Assembly: GCF_029263155.1 (NCBI RefSeq)
Contig: NZ_JAJCYB010000111.1
Coordinates: forward strand, 62,001 to 126,000
Direction: 5' to 3'
Source: Pseudonocardia sp.
GTDB lineage: Bacteria; Actinomycetota; Actinomycetes; Mycobacteriales; Pseudonocardiaceae
DNA length: 64,000 nt
A program made the position numbers and the translations under genes. Of this stretch, positions 1 through 8,675 are shown piece after piece. The stretch's first letter is position 1. Every line of letters begins with the position of its first letter. The notes beneath the pieces were generated by a model, which was not told the DNA's origin, did no database searches, and saw only the letters and a program-made list of their open reading frames with translations.

Positions 1-1709
1 GCGTCACCTGCCGACTCGGTGGCCGCCATGCTGGCGCGGTGCAGCGCTGCGGCCGCGGCCGTGTGGTCCTCGATGCGCCCGGCGTGCAGCAGGGCCACCA
101 GCCCGGCCTGCTCCAGCGCGAGCGCGCCGAGCACCGGACCGGCCGCTTCCGTGTCCTGCCCGGACGTCACGATCCGCAGCGCCTCGGCGGCGCGCCCCTG
201 CACGGCCAGCCCGGTACCGGCCGCGGCCGCGGCGAGCCGGTGCCCGGCCGCGCAGGCGGGGGACGCGAGCGCCCGTCCCCCCAGCTCGACCGCCCGCCGG
301 ACGTCCCCGGAGCGCAGCTCGAGCAGGGCGAGCGTGCCGGTCAGCACACCGGTCCGGTCGTGCCGGACGGTGGGCTCGAGCACGCCGCGTGCCTCGGCGG
401 GCCGGCGCAGGCCGAACTGCAGGTTCAGGGCACGGACCGCCACCAGTCGCGCCGACGCCGGCCGCGCGGCGGCGGCGACCTGCTCGGCCTCGGCCGCCCG
501 GCCCTGCCACATCAGGGCCTCGACCAGTGTCGGGGCGGCCCGTTGCGTGCTGCCCGAGGCCAGCGCGGCCCTGGCCAGCCGCTCCGCCAACCGGTGGTCG
601 CTGCGGGCCGCGGCCTCCTCGGCCGAGCGGGCCAGTACCTCGGCGTCGACGTCCACGCTCTCGCCGTCGAGGAGCATCCGGCCGGTCCGCAGCAGGTCGT
701 CGCTCGATCCGGCGCCCGGGTTCCCCGGGTCGCGGACGACCTGGCGCCGGATCCGGCCGGCGTCGGCCTCCGGCAGCTGGTCGGCGAGGACGGCGGCGTG
801 CACCGGGTAGGCAGGTTCGGCGTGCGCGCTTCCGGGGACGTCACCGCAGCGCACGGTGATCAACCCGGACCGCTCCAGTGCGGCCACCGTGGGCCGGCCG
901 GCGAGCTCGACGAACCGGCCGACGGGCAGGGGCCCGGCCACGGCCAACAGGTCGAGTGCGGCCCGCTCGTGCGGGGCGAGACCCGCGAGCTGGGCGAGCA
1001 CGATGCCGGTCAGCCGGGGGGTGGGTTCCATGGGGCCCGACCAGCGCCACAGCCCGTCGACGCGGTGCAGCCGGCCGGACTCCCTGCCGCCCTCGACGAA
1101 CTCCCGCAGCACCCGCGGGTTGCCGTGGCTCAGCCGCCAGAGCTGCTCGGTGAGCCTGCTGTCGACGGCGCCGTCGAGCACCTCGGCCAGCAACCGCTCG
1201 GACCGGGCCCGCGACAGCGGGCGCAGATCGATGCGGGCGGCGAGGTCGTCCTTCCACAGGGTGGTCGTCGGGTCCGGGCCGGTTGCGGGGACGGTGGCGA
1301 CGAGGGTGGCGTCACCCGCGGCGACGAGCCGGTGTACGAGGGTGACGCTCAGCGGGTCGAGCAGGTGCGCGTCGTCGACGACGAGTACCGGTCGACCGGG
1401 ACCCGCGGTCAGGGCGCGCCTCGCCCGCTCGAGCAGTTCGGGTTCGGCGGCGCCCGACGGGGCGGTGGGCAGCAGGTGCGCCAGTGCGCCCAGGGGCAGC
1501 GCCGCGGCGGCGGCACTGGCGGCGGCACGGTGCACCGGTCGCCCACGGGCACGGGCCAGGTCGACGGCCTCCCGTGCGAGGCGGGTGCGACCGACCCCGG
1601 GCGGGCCCGCGACGACCACGCCCGCGGCGGATCCGTCGAGCGCAGCGGCCAGGGTCGCCATCTCGGTGTCGCGGCCGATGAGCGGCCACGTCGCACGGAC
1701 CCCCGTCAT
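1..1709 (-). CDS. Large AAA/LuxR-type ATP-binding transcriptional regulator (partial, C-terminus beyond window edge)
   Basis: Reverse-strand reading from ATG at 1709 gives MTGVRATWPLIGRDTEMATLAAALDGSAAGVVVAGPPGVGRTRLAREAVDLARARG... with Walker A (GPPGVGRT) and VLVVDDAHLLDPLSVTLVHRL Walker B-like motif. Runs off the left edge, so it is absent from the ORF track; the listed ORFs here are out-of-frame shadows. The HTH region is not visible. Confidence 0.75.
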   Translation of the reverse strand, partial: MTGVRATWPLIGRDTEMATLAAALDGSAAGVVVAGPPGVGRTRLAREAVDLARARGRPVHRAAASAAAAALPLGALAHLLPTAPSGAAEPELLERARRALTAGPGRPVLVVDDAHLLDPLSVTLVHRLVAAGDATLVATVPATGPDPTTTLWKDDLAARIDLRPLSRARSERLLAEVLDGAVDSRLTEQLWRLSHGNPRVLREFVEGGRESGRLHRVDGLWRWSGPMEPTPRLTGIVLAQLAGLAPHERAALDLLAVAGPLPVGRFVELAGRPTVAALERSGLITVRCGDVPGSAHAEPAYPVHAAVLADQLPEADAGRIRRQVVRDPGNPGAGSSDDLLRTGRMLLDGESVDVDAEVLARSAEEAAARSDHRLAERLARAALASGSTQRAAPTLVEALMWQGRAAEAEQVAAAARPASARLVAVRALNLQFGLRRPAEARGVLEPTVRHDRTGVLTGTLALLELRSGDVRRAVELGGRALASPACAAGHRLAAAAAGTGLAVQGRAAEALRIVTSGQDTEAAGPVLGALALEQAGLVALLHAGRIEDHTAAAAALHRASMAATESAGD

Positions 1710-1835
1710 CCGACCGCCCCGCCGGCGCGCGCTCCTCGTCGAGCCTCCATATGAGGATCTACGTGGCCATCGTTCGCCGGGTTCGGTGACGAGCGTGATG
1801 GTTTAGGGGGGCCGCCGGGACGCGCGACGCCCGGT

Positions 1836-4766
1836 TCACGCGGGATCCCGGGCGAGGTCGATCGTGTAGTGGATCACCACGCCGTCATCCGCGGCGGTGA
1901 CGTCGGCCGGACGGAACGGCGGCCGCTGGCCGTCGAGCCAGCGGCTGAGCACCTCGACGGCGGCCGGCTCGGTGACCGGGACGCCGTCGACCGCGGTGAC
2001 GACGCCCGCGCGCCGGGGCGCGCCCGCCGGCTCGCCCGCGACCGCCGGGAACCCGGCGACGGTCAGGACGTGCGCCCCGGCCAGGCCGGTGACCGTCGCG
2101 GCCAGCCGCGGGTCCACCGCGCCGGAACGGAGCATGTCCGCGGCGTCCGGGGTGAGGACGAGCGCCGGGTTGCCGAGCAGCAGCGAACCGGCGACGGGTT
2201 CGGCGGCGGCCGGCGTGGTGGCCCGGAGCACCGTCGGGGCCCCGTCCGGGCCGGCGGGCAGCTCCAGCAGGACCGGGCCCGCCGCGTCGGGTGCGAGGGT
2301 GGCCCCGACCGGTGCGCCGGCCGGCACGAGCCGGTCCGCGGGGAACCCGTCGGCGGCCAGCTGTGCGGCAGCGAGCGGGGTGACCGCGAGCTGCACGTCC
2401 GCCTGGAGCTCGGAGCGGGCCCATGCGGCGAGCCGGTGCGGATCGGGATCGGCCGCCGCGGCGGCGCGCACCGCCGGCCCGCCTGCGAGCACCGCGGTGA
2501 CCACGGTGGCCGCCAGCAGCGCCCTGCTCTGCCCCGGTCGCGACGGATCGGTGCGGCTGTGGGCGTACACGCCGGCCAGCACGGCGAGCACGGGCAGCAC
2601 GACGAGTACCGCGCCCACGGACAGCGGCGTGACCGGCAACAACGCGGCTGCACCGGTCGCGACCGGGCGTAGCGGCGGCAGGTGCCGCAGCGCGAGCCCG
2701 ACGGTCGCGGCCCCCAGCACGAGTACCGGGACCCAGCCGGCCGGCGCCGGCGCCGGGGCGCCCGGCACCACGGTCACCGCGACCGCGGCCGCTCCGGCAC
2801 CGAGCAGCACGGTGATGGCCGACGCCGCCCCGCGTCGCAGCCCGGAACCGAGCTGCCCGGTCGCCACACCGTGCGCCGCGAACCCCAGCAGCCCGACGGC
2901 GGCCACCGGCGCGGTCAGCAGGCCGATGCCGACGGCCGTCGCCGCCGCGGCGTCGGCTCCCCGCCCCCGCCCGGCCAGCGCCGCCGCCCCGACCAGCCAC
3001 AGGGCGGCGAGGCCTCCGGCGTCGACGGTGCCGAGGACCGGGGCCAGCAGCGCGGGGAACGCGGCGAGCGCCACCACCAGCGCGGCGGCCGTACCCGGCA
3101 GCCGCAGCCGGCGCGCGACGGGCCACAGCAGCAGGGCCCCCACCACACCGGCGACGACGAGCGCGGCCCGCGCCGCGGTGAGGACCCCGGGCCCGCCGAG
3201 GACGCCGTCGAGCAGGGCGCCGGCGGCCGCGATCTGGTGCGCGGCCACCGGATCGACCGAGGGAACCGGCAACGGGGGCCCGCCGACGGCGCCCGCGGCG
3301 GCGGCGAGGGCCGCCTCGCCCGGGCCGGCCGCGCGCTGGTCCACGCCGGCCACGACGAGCAGGCCGAGCAGCACCACGGGCACCGCGACGACGAGCAGGC
3401 TGCGCAGCGGCCGCTCGCCGGGCCGGGCGCGGGGCCGGGGCCGCTGCTGCAGCCAGCCGCCGATGCGGCGCAGGGCCAGCCCCAGCAGCAGCGTCATGCC
3501 CAGAACCGGAAGCAGCAGGAACAGCAGCCGCACGGCGTCCAGCGCCCCGGCCGCGCCATCCCCGGCGCGTACCGCGGCGCCGACGCCCGCGAGCCGGTCG
3601 AGGACCCCGTCCCACACCACGGGCAGCACCTGCGGTGCGAGCGCCACGAACAGCACCAGGAAGGAGAGCAGGAACGGGATGACCAGCAGCACCCAGGCGA
3701 CGATGATGCGCCGGGTCCTCGGCGCCAGCTCGGCCACCCGGGGGTGCGGCTGCCGCCCGGGCACGAGCCCGGTGAGCACCGGGCGCAGGAACATGAACAG
3801 GTCGGGCAGCCCGATCAGGTCGGACAGGATGTAGTAGCCGTCGAGCCGGATCGAGGGCAGGAACTGGCGCGCGGTCTCCACGTGCAGCGCCAGCACGGCG
3901 AGCAGCAGCCACGGCGTCGCGGTCGCGAGCCAGGCCGCACCGAGCGCGGCCATCGCGATCGCGTTGACGTGGACGCCGCCGAGGTCGGTGCGCAGGCGTC
4001 CCGCGCGGCTGAGCCGGTAGGAGTCGGTGACGGTGCTGTAGTACGCGGGCCACACCAGGTAGATGCCGACGCCCATGGCGCCGGGGCGGGCCCCGCCGTA
4101 GCGGCAGGCGGCGACGTGTCCGCACTCGTGGAGCACGCCCGCCAGCAGGAGCGCGACGATCACCAGCAGTGCCGATGCCGGTGACTGCACGAGCCCGACC
4201 GTCGCCGCGACCAGCGCGTCGAAGCCGCCGCCCACCACGATGGCGACGTCGACGGCCACGAACGCGGCCAGCGCCAGTGCCACGGCGACCGGGGCGAACA
4301 GCGGTGCGAACACCCCGGCGATCCGCCACACCACCGGCGCAGGCACGACCGGCAGCCGGAATCGCAGCATCAGCAGGGGGTCCGGACGCGGGCTCGCGAC
4401 CCTCGGCGCGGACCCCGGCCCGGCCGCGGCGATCCCCGCCGGCACCAGCTTCGTCTCGATCAGGCGGGCCACCTGGGCCGCGTCGATCGCGCGCCCGGTC
4501 TCGGTGTGCACCTGCGCGGCGATCTCCGCGGTGCCGCGGTGCCCGTCCATCGTCGCGGCCAGTCGGTACAGCAGGAGGGGGAGCTGGACCACCTGCCCGT
4601 CGGGCCGGTTCACCAGGTACCGGGGTTCGACGTAGCCGGCGCCGTGGAACTGCCCGACCAGCTCGACGCCCTCGGCGAGGCGGGGCGGCGGCGGGTCGGC
4701 GCGGTACCGGCCCGGGCTCGGCTCGTCGCGCGCGGCGGCGGCCTCGCGTACCGCGGTGTCGGGCAC
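1836..4766 (-). CDS. PqqD-like/M50-family zinc metalloprotease with long polytopic C-terminal membrane region
   Basis: HECGH zinc motif in a TM segment (LLAGVLHECGHVAACRYGGARPGAMGVGIYLVWPAYYSTVTDSYRLSRAGRLRTDLGG), downstream RLDGYYILSDLIGLPDL motif, N-terminal PqqD/winged-helix-like segment. GTG start at 4766 preceded by GGAGGTG is preferred over the track start at 4811. Confidence 0.8.
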   Translation of the reverse strand: MPDTAVREAAAARDEPSPGRYRADPPPPRLAEGVELVGQFHGAGYVEPRYLVNRPDGQVVQLPLLLYRLAATMDGHRGTAEIAAQVHTETGRAIDAAQVARLIETKLVPAGIAAAGPGSAPRVASPRPDPLLMLRFRLPVVPAPVVWRIAGVFAPLFAPVAVALALAAFVAVDVAIVVGGGFDALVAATVGLVQSPASALLVIVALLLAGVLHECGHVAACRYGGARPGAMGVGIYLVWPAYYSTVTDSYRLSRAGRLRTDLGGVHVNAIAMAALGAAWLATATPWLLLAVLALHVETARQFLPSIRLDGYYILSDLIGLPDLFMFLRPVLTGLVPGRQPHPRVAELAPRTRRIIVAWVLLVIPFLLSFLVLFVALAPQVLPVVWDGVLDRLAGVGAAVRAGDGAAGALDAVRLLFLLLPVLGMTLLLGLALRRIGGWLQQRPRPRARPGERPLRSLLVVAVPVVLLGLLVVAGVDQRAAGPGEAALAAAAGAVGGPPLPVPSVDPVAAHQIAAAGALLDGVLGGPGVLTAARAALVVAGVVGALLLWPVARRLRLPGTAAALVVALAAFPALLAPVLGTVDAGGLAALWLVGAAALAGRGRGADAAAATAVGIGLLTAPVAAVGLLGFAAHGVATGQLGSGLRRGAASAITVLLGAGAAAVAVTVVPGAPAPAPAGWVPVLVLGAATVGLALRHLPPLRPVATGAAALLPVTPLSVGAVLVVLPVLAVLAGVYAHSRTDPSRPGQSRALLAATVVTAVLAGGPAVRAAAAADPDPHRLAAWARSELQADVQLAVTPLAAAQLAADGFPADRLVPAGAPVGATLAPDAAGPVLLELPAGPDGAPTVLRATTPAAAEPVAGSLLLGNPALVLTPDAADMLRSGAVDPRLAATVTGLAGAHVLTVAGFPAVAGEPAGAPRRAGVVTAVDGVPVTEPAAVEVLSRWLDGQRPPFRPADVTAADDGVVIHYTIDLARDPA

Positions 4767-4859
4767 TGACGCACCTCCGGGGCCGGGTGGACGGTGGGCG
4801 ACCGACGGCACGGGAGGGGCGATGGGTGCCCCTCCCGCGCCTGGGTCGTGCGGGTCGGA

Positions 4860-5462
4860 TCAGCGCCAGCTGCCGACGAACCTGTCGTAGTAGGAGTCCT
4901 CGTCGCCCGAGTCGCCGCCGTCACCGCCGTCGGCGTCGGCGTCGCCGCCGTCACCGCCCTCGGCACCGGCGAACTGGTCGGTGTCGCCGCCGTCGGCGTC
5001 GTCACCCAGGCCGATCGCGTTGCCGTTGAGCGCGGAGATGTTCAGGGCACCGCCGTCGCCGCCGTCGCCACCGATTGCACCGGCCGATCCGCCGTCGCCG
5101 CCGTCGGCGTCGCCGCTGTCCCCGCCGAAGCCGAAGCCGAAGCCGTCGCCGGCACCGCTGTCGGCGTCGCCGCCGTCGCCACCGTCGGCGTCGGCGTCAC
5201 CGCCGTCCCCGCCGATGCCGACGGCGCCCTGGTCGGTGTCGCCGCCCTCGGCGTCACCGAACAGACCCAGCGCGTTGCCGTTGAGCGCGGAGATGTTGGC
5301 CGCGCTGCCGTCGCCGCCGTCACCGGCCTCGGCGAACGCGTCGCCACCGGAGCCGCCGTCGGCGTCGCCGCCGCCGCCGACGGTGGTCAGCAGGGTGCGG
5401 GCGGGGAGCAGCTCGGCGTGCAGGGCGTCGAACTCGTCGAGACGCATGGTCTGGTCGTTCAT
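4860..5462 (-). CDS. Gly/Asp/Ala-rich repeat protein with short leader-like N-terminus (candidate substrate of the neighbouring M50 protein)
   Basis: MNDQTMRLDEFDALHAELLPARTLLTTVGGGGDADGG... then two copies of an NISALNGNA(L/I)GL...GGDTDQ...GGDGGDADADGGDGGD unit. ATG at 5462 is preceded by GGAGGAAA at good spacing, so it is preferred over the track start at 5516. Confidence 0.8.
   Translation of the reverse strand: MNDQTMRLDEFDALHAELLPARTLLTTVGGGGDADGGSGGDAFAEAGDGGDGSAANISALNGNALGLFGDAEGGDTDQGAVGIGGDGGDADADGGDGGDADSGAGDGFGFGFGGDSGDADGGDGGSAGAIGGDGGDGGALNISALNGNAIGLGDDADGGDTDQFAGAEGGDGGDADADGGDGGDSGDEDSYYDRFVGSWR
5016..5297. repeat. Two-copy direct repeat inside the Gly/Asp-rich gene
   Basis: The 27-nt string cgcgttgccgttgagcgcggagatgtt occurs identically at 5016-5042 and 5271-5297, within a longer degenerate repeat. 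Confidence 0.85.
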
Positions 5463-5876
5463 GCTGCGATTTCCTCCGATGTGTGGAATGCGGGCGATCA
5501 CCTCGGTGCGGTGCACCGCCCTTGCCGTGCACCTCCTGGCTACCCGCGGGACTCGGCCGTCGGCACGTCGGGCACTGCGTATGTTCGACGGCCCGACACC
5601 ACGGAGGTTCAGGCGCGGGACACTGAGATCCGAAGATCACTACGTACGTGCCCGAACGCCGATCCGACCCCGTCCGTCGCCGCCGGGTGGCCCGGTCGGC
5701 GGCGCCCCGATCCGACAGTCCGTCGCTCGCGGACGTCCGAAGGGAGCAATTTCCCCCGCAGAGGTGACTGCTCAGTAACCCACCTCACCCCTCCTCGTTG
5801 ACCGGTTGTGGGCAGTCGGCCGCCCGCTCCCCGTTGTGCGGCCGCGAACGGCCCGAGCGCGCAGAGAGGCGGCGGC

Positions 5877-7031
5877 GTGGCCGGTGTCGAGGTGAAGGTC
5901 GAGGGGCTCTCGAAGTCCTTCGGGCGGGCGAACATCTGGTCCGACGTGACCCTGACACTGCCCCCCGGCGAGGTCTCGGTGCTGCTGGGCCCGTCGGGCA
6001 CGGGCAAGTCGGTGTTCCTCAAGACCCTGATCGGGCTGCTGAAGCCGGATAAGGGCTCGATCGTCATCCACGACACCGACCTGGTGCGCTGCTCGGAGTC
6101 GCGGCTCTACGAGCTGCGCAAGCTGTTCGGGGTGCTGTTCCAGGACGGCGCGCTGTTCGGGTCGATGAACCTCTACGACAACATCGCGTTCCCGCTGCGG
6201 GAGCACACGAAGAAGCCCGAGGCGCAGATCCGCGACATCGTCGCGGAGAAGATGGAGATGGTCGGTCTCACCGGCGACGAGAAGAAGCTGCCGGGGGAGA
6301 TCTCGGGCGGGATGCGCAAGCGCGCGGGGCTGGCCCGTGCGCTCGTGCTCGACCCGGAGATCATCCTGTTCGACGAGCCGGACTCCGGGCTCGACCCGGT
6401 GCGTACGGCGTACCTGAACCAGCTGATCATCGATCTGAACGCGCAGACCGACTCGACGTTCCTGATCGTCACCCACGACATCAACACCGCGCAGACCGTG
6501 CCCGACAACATCGGGATGCTCTACCGCAAGCACCTGGCCATGTTCGGTCCGCGGGAGGTGCTGCTGACCAGCGAGGAGCCGGTGGTCAGCCAGTTCCTCA
6601 ACGGTCGCCGCCAGGGCCCGATCGGGATGAGCGAGGAGAAGGACACCGCTCAGGCGGCCCGCGAGATGCAGGAGGCGGGCGAGCTGGCCGGGCTGCCGGA
6701 GATGAAGCCGCAGCTGGGTACGAGCCCGGGGGTGCCCGAGCGCAAGGCCGTGGGCCGGCGCCGGGAGCGGGTGATGCAGATGCTGCACACCCTGCCGCCC
6801 GCCGCCCAGGAGGCCATCCGCCGCAGCTACGCCGACCAGCCGCAACCGGCCATGGCGGGCGCGCCGCTGCCCCCGCGCAATCGGGGCCTGCTCGGCGGTC
6901 CGGGACCCGACACCGATGTGATCATGTCGGAGGATCCGCAGACCGCGTGGTACCCGGGGCCGTCGTCGGGCCCCGGTTCCCAGGGCCCCCCGCCCGGCCC
7001 CGGGCGGCACCGTCCCCGGCCCGGACCGTGA
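5877..7031 (+). CDS. Mce/Mla-type ABC transporter ATP-binding protein
   Basis: VAGVEVKVEGLSKSFGRANIWSDVTLTLPPGEVSVLLGPSGTGKSVFLKTLIG (Walker A), SGGMRKRAGLARALVLDPEIILFDEPDSGLDP signature/Walker B; followed by two YrbE and six Mce genes. Confidence 0.92.
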   Translation: MAGVEVKVEGLSKSFGRANIWSDVTLTLPPGEVSVLLGPSGTGKSVFLKTLIGLLKPDKGSIVIHDTDLVRCSESRLYELRKLFGVLFQDGALFGSMNLYDNIAFPLREHTKKPEAQIRDIVAEKMEMVGLTGDEKKLPGEISGGMRKRAGLARALVLDPEIILFDEPDSGLDPVRTAYLNQLIIDLNAQTDSTFLIVTHDINTAQTVPDNIGMLYRKHLAMFGPREVLLTSEEPVVSQFLNGRRQGPIGMSEEKDTAQAAREMQEAGELAGLPEMKPQLGTSPGVPERKAVGRRRERVMQMLHTLPPAAQEAIRRSYADQPQPAMAGAPLPPRNRGLLGGPGPDTDVIMSEDPQTAWYPGPSSGPGSQGPPPGPGRHRPRPGP

Positions 7032-7041
7032 GGCACCGGCG

Positions 7042-7815
7042 ATGAGCGCACCCATCACCCGCGCGCTGACCCCGGTCGGCCGGCTGTTCAGCCTCGGTGT
7101 CGACGTCGTCGTCAACATCTTCAGGCCGCCGTTCCAGCTGCGCGAGTTCATCGAGCAGACCTGGTTCGTCACCAAGGTCTCGGCCCTGCCGACGGCGCTG
7201 TTCACGATCCCGTTCGGGGCCACCATCGCGCTGCTGCTCGGCGAGTTGACCCGCCAGTTCGGCGCGCAGAGCCAGACCGGCGCCGGCAGCGTGCTCGCGA
7301 TCGTGCAGCAGGCGGCCCCGATCGTCACCGCCCTGCTCATCGCGGGCGCGGGTGGCAGCGCCGTCTGCGCGGATCTGGGCGCCCGCACCATCCGCGAGGA
7401 GATCGCGGCCATGGAGGTGCTCGGCATCTCCCCGATCCAGCGGCTCGTGGTGCCGCGGGTGCTGGCGATGACGGTGACCGCCGTGGTGCTCAACGGTCTG
7501 GCCACGGTCGTCGGCGTGGGCGGCGGCTACTTCTTCAACGTCATCGTGCAGGGCGGGACGCCGGGTGCCTACATCGCGGCCTTCTCCTCGATCGCCCAGG
7601 TCAGCGACATCCTGGTCAGCGAGCTGAAGGCCGCGCTGTTCGGCTTCACCGCCGGTGTCGTCGCCGCCTTCCGCGGGCTCAACCCGCCCCCGGGCCCGAA
7701 GGGCGTGGGTGACGCGGTGAACCAGTCCGTCGTCATCTCCTTCGTGCTCGTGTTCTTCCTGAACCTCGTGCTGACGACGCTCTACCTCGACCTCGTGCCC
7801 CCGAAGGGTTCGTGA
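7042..7815 (+). CDS. YrbE/MlaE-family permease (A)
   Basis: 257-aa polytopic protein with AMEVLGISPIQRLVVPRVLAM, typical of MlaE/YrbE permeases; first in a pair. Confidence 0.9.
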   Translation: MSAPITRALTPVGRLFSLGVDVVVNIFRPPFQLREFIEQTWFVTKVSALPTALFTIPFGATIALLLGELTRQFGAQSQTGAGSVLAIVQQAAPIVTALLIAGAGGSAVCADLGARTIREEIAAMEVLGISPIQRLVVPRVLAMTVTAVVLNGLATVVGVGGGYFFNVIVQGGTPGAYIAAFSSIAQVSDILVSELKAALFGFTAGVVAAFRGLNPPPGPKGVGDAVNQSVVISFVLVFFLNLVLTTLYLDLVPPKGS

Positions 7816-7835
7816 TTGCGACGCGGAGGGACGGA

Positions 7836-8675
7836 ATGAGCACGGTCAACGAGCGCGCGCGGCGGCTGGTGGCCGCGCCGCTCGCCCAGCTCGACGAGCT
7901 GGGCGACCAGCTCTCCCTGTACGGGCGGGCGATCGCGTGGATCCCGCGCACGCTGCGCCGCTACCGCAGCGAGATCGCGCGCCTGCTCGCCGAGGTCAGC
8001 TTCGGTTCCGGCGCGCTCATCGTCATCCTCGGCACGGCCGGGGTCATGCTGTCGTTGTCGCTGTTCGTCGGCTCGCTGGTCGGCCTGCAGGGCTTCCGCG
8101 CGCTCGACTCGCTCGGCGTCGAGGCCCTGACCGGGTTCATCACCGCCTACTTCAACACCCGCGACATCGCGCCGCTGGTCGCCGCGGCCGCGCTCACCGC
8201 CACGCTCGGCGCCGGGTTCACCGCGCAGCTGGGCGCGATGCGGATCTCCGAGGAGGTCGACGCCCTGGAGGTGATGGCGGTGCCCAGCGTGCCGTTCCTG
8301 GTCACCACGCGCGTGATCGCCGGCGTCATCGCGATCATCCCGATCTACACGATCGGCCTGCTGTCGAGCTTCGCGGCCTCCCGGCTGAACGTCACGCTGA
8401 TCAACGGGTTGCCCGGTGGCACCTACGACCACTACTTCGACCTGTTCCTGCCGGTCAGCGACGTGCTCTACTCCTATCTCAAGGTGATCGTCTTCGCGAT
8501 CGTGATCATTCTGATCCACTGCCACTACGGCTACAACGCCAAGGGCGGGCCCGCGGGCGTGGGCATCGCGGTCGGCCGGTCGGTGCGGCTGTCGATCGTC
8601 AGCAGCGCGGTCCTGGACTTCTTCCTGACGCTGGTGATCTTCGGTACCGAGACGTCCGTGCGGGTGGCGGGATGA
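7836..8675 (+). CDS. YrbE/MlaE-family permease (B)
   Basis: MSTVNERARRLVAAPLAQLDELGDQ...; EVDALEVMAVPSVPFLVTTRVIAG motif; ATG at 7836 preceded by GGAGGGA. Confidence 0.9.
   Translation: MSTVNERARRLVAAPLAQLDELGDQLSLYGRAIAWIPRTLRRYRSEIARLLAEVSFGSGALIVILGTAGVMLSLSLFVGSLVGLQGFRALDSLGVEALTGFITAYFNTRDIAPLVAAAALTATLGAGFTAQLGAMRISEEVDALEVMAVPSVPFLVTTRVIAGVIAIIPIYTIGLLSSFAASRLNVTLINGLPGGTYDHYFDLFLPVSDVLYSYLKVIVFAIVIILIHCHYGYNAKGGPAGVGIAVGRSVRLSIVSSAVLDFFLTLVIFGTETSVRVAG

Noticed and set aside
39-1754. 571-aa plus-strand ORF at the left edge
   Set aside because: The minus strand reads a coherent AAA/LuxR-type regulator with Walker A motif; the plus-strand product is low-complexity.
1885-4329. 814-aa Arg/Gly-rich ORF in another frame of the M50 gene, and the plus-strand 645-aa and 500-aa ORFs
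   Set aside because: Frame-shadow translations; the 1836-4766 frame has membrane helices and HECGH.
4860-5462. CRISPR-like or tandem-repeat noncoding locus
   Set aside because: Repeats are codon-phased Gly/Asp triplet patterns within an ORF with good SD; no regular spacer/repeat structure.
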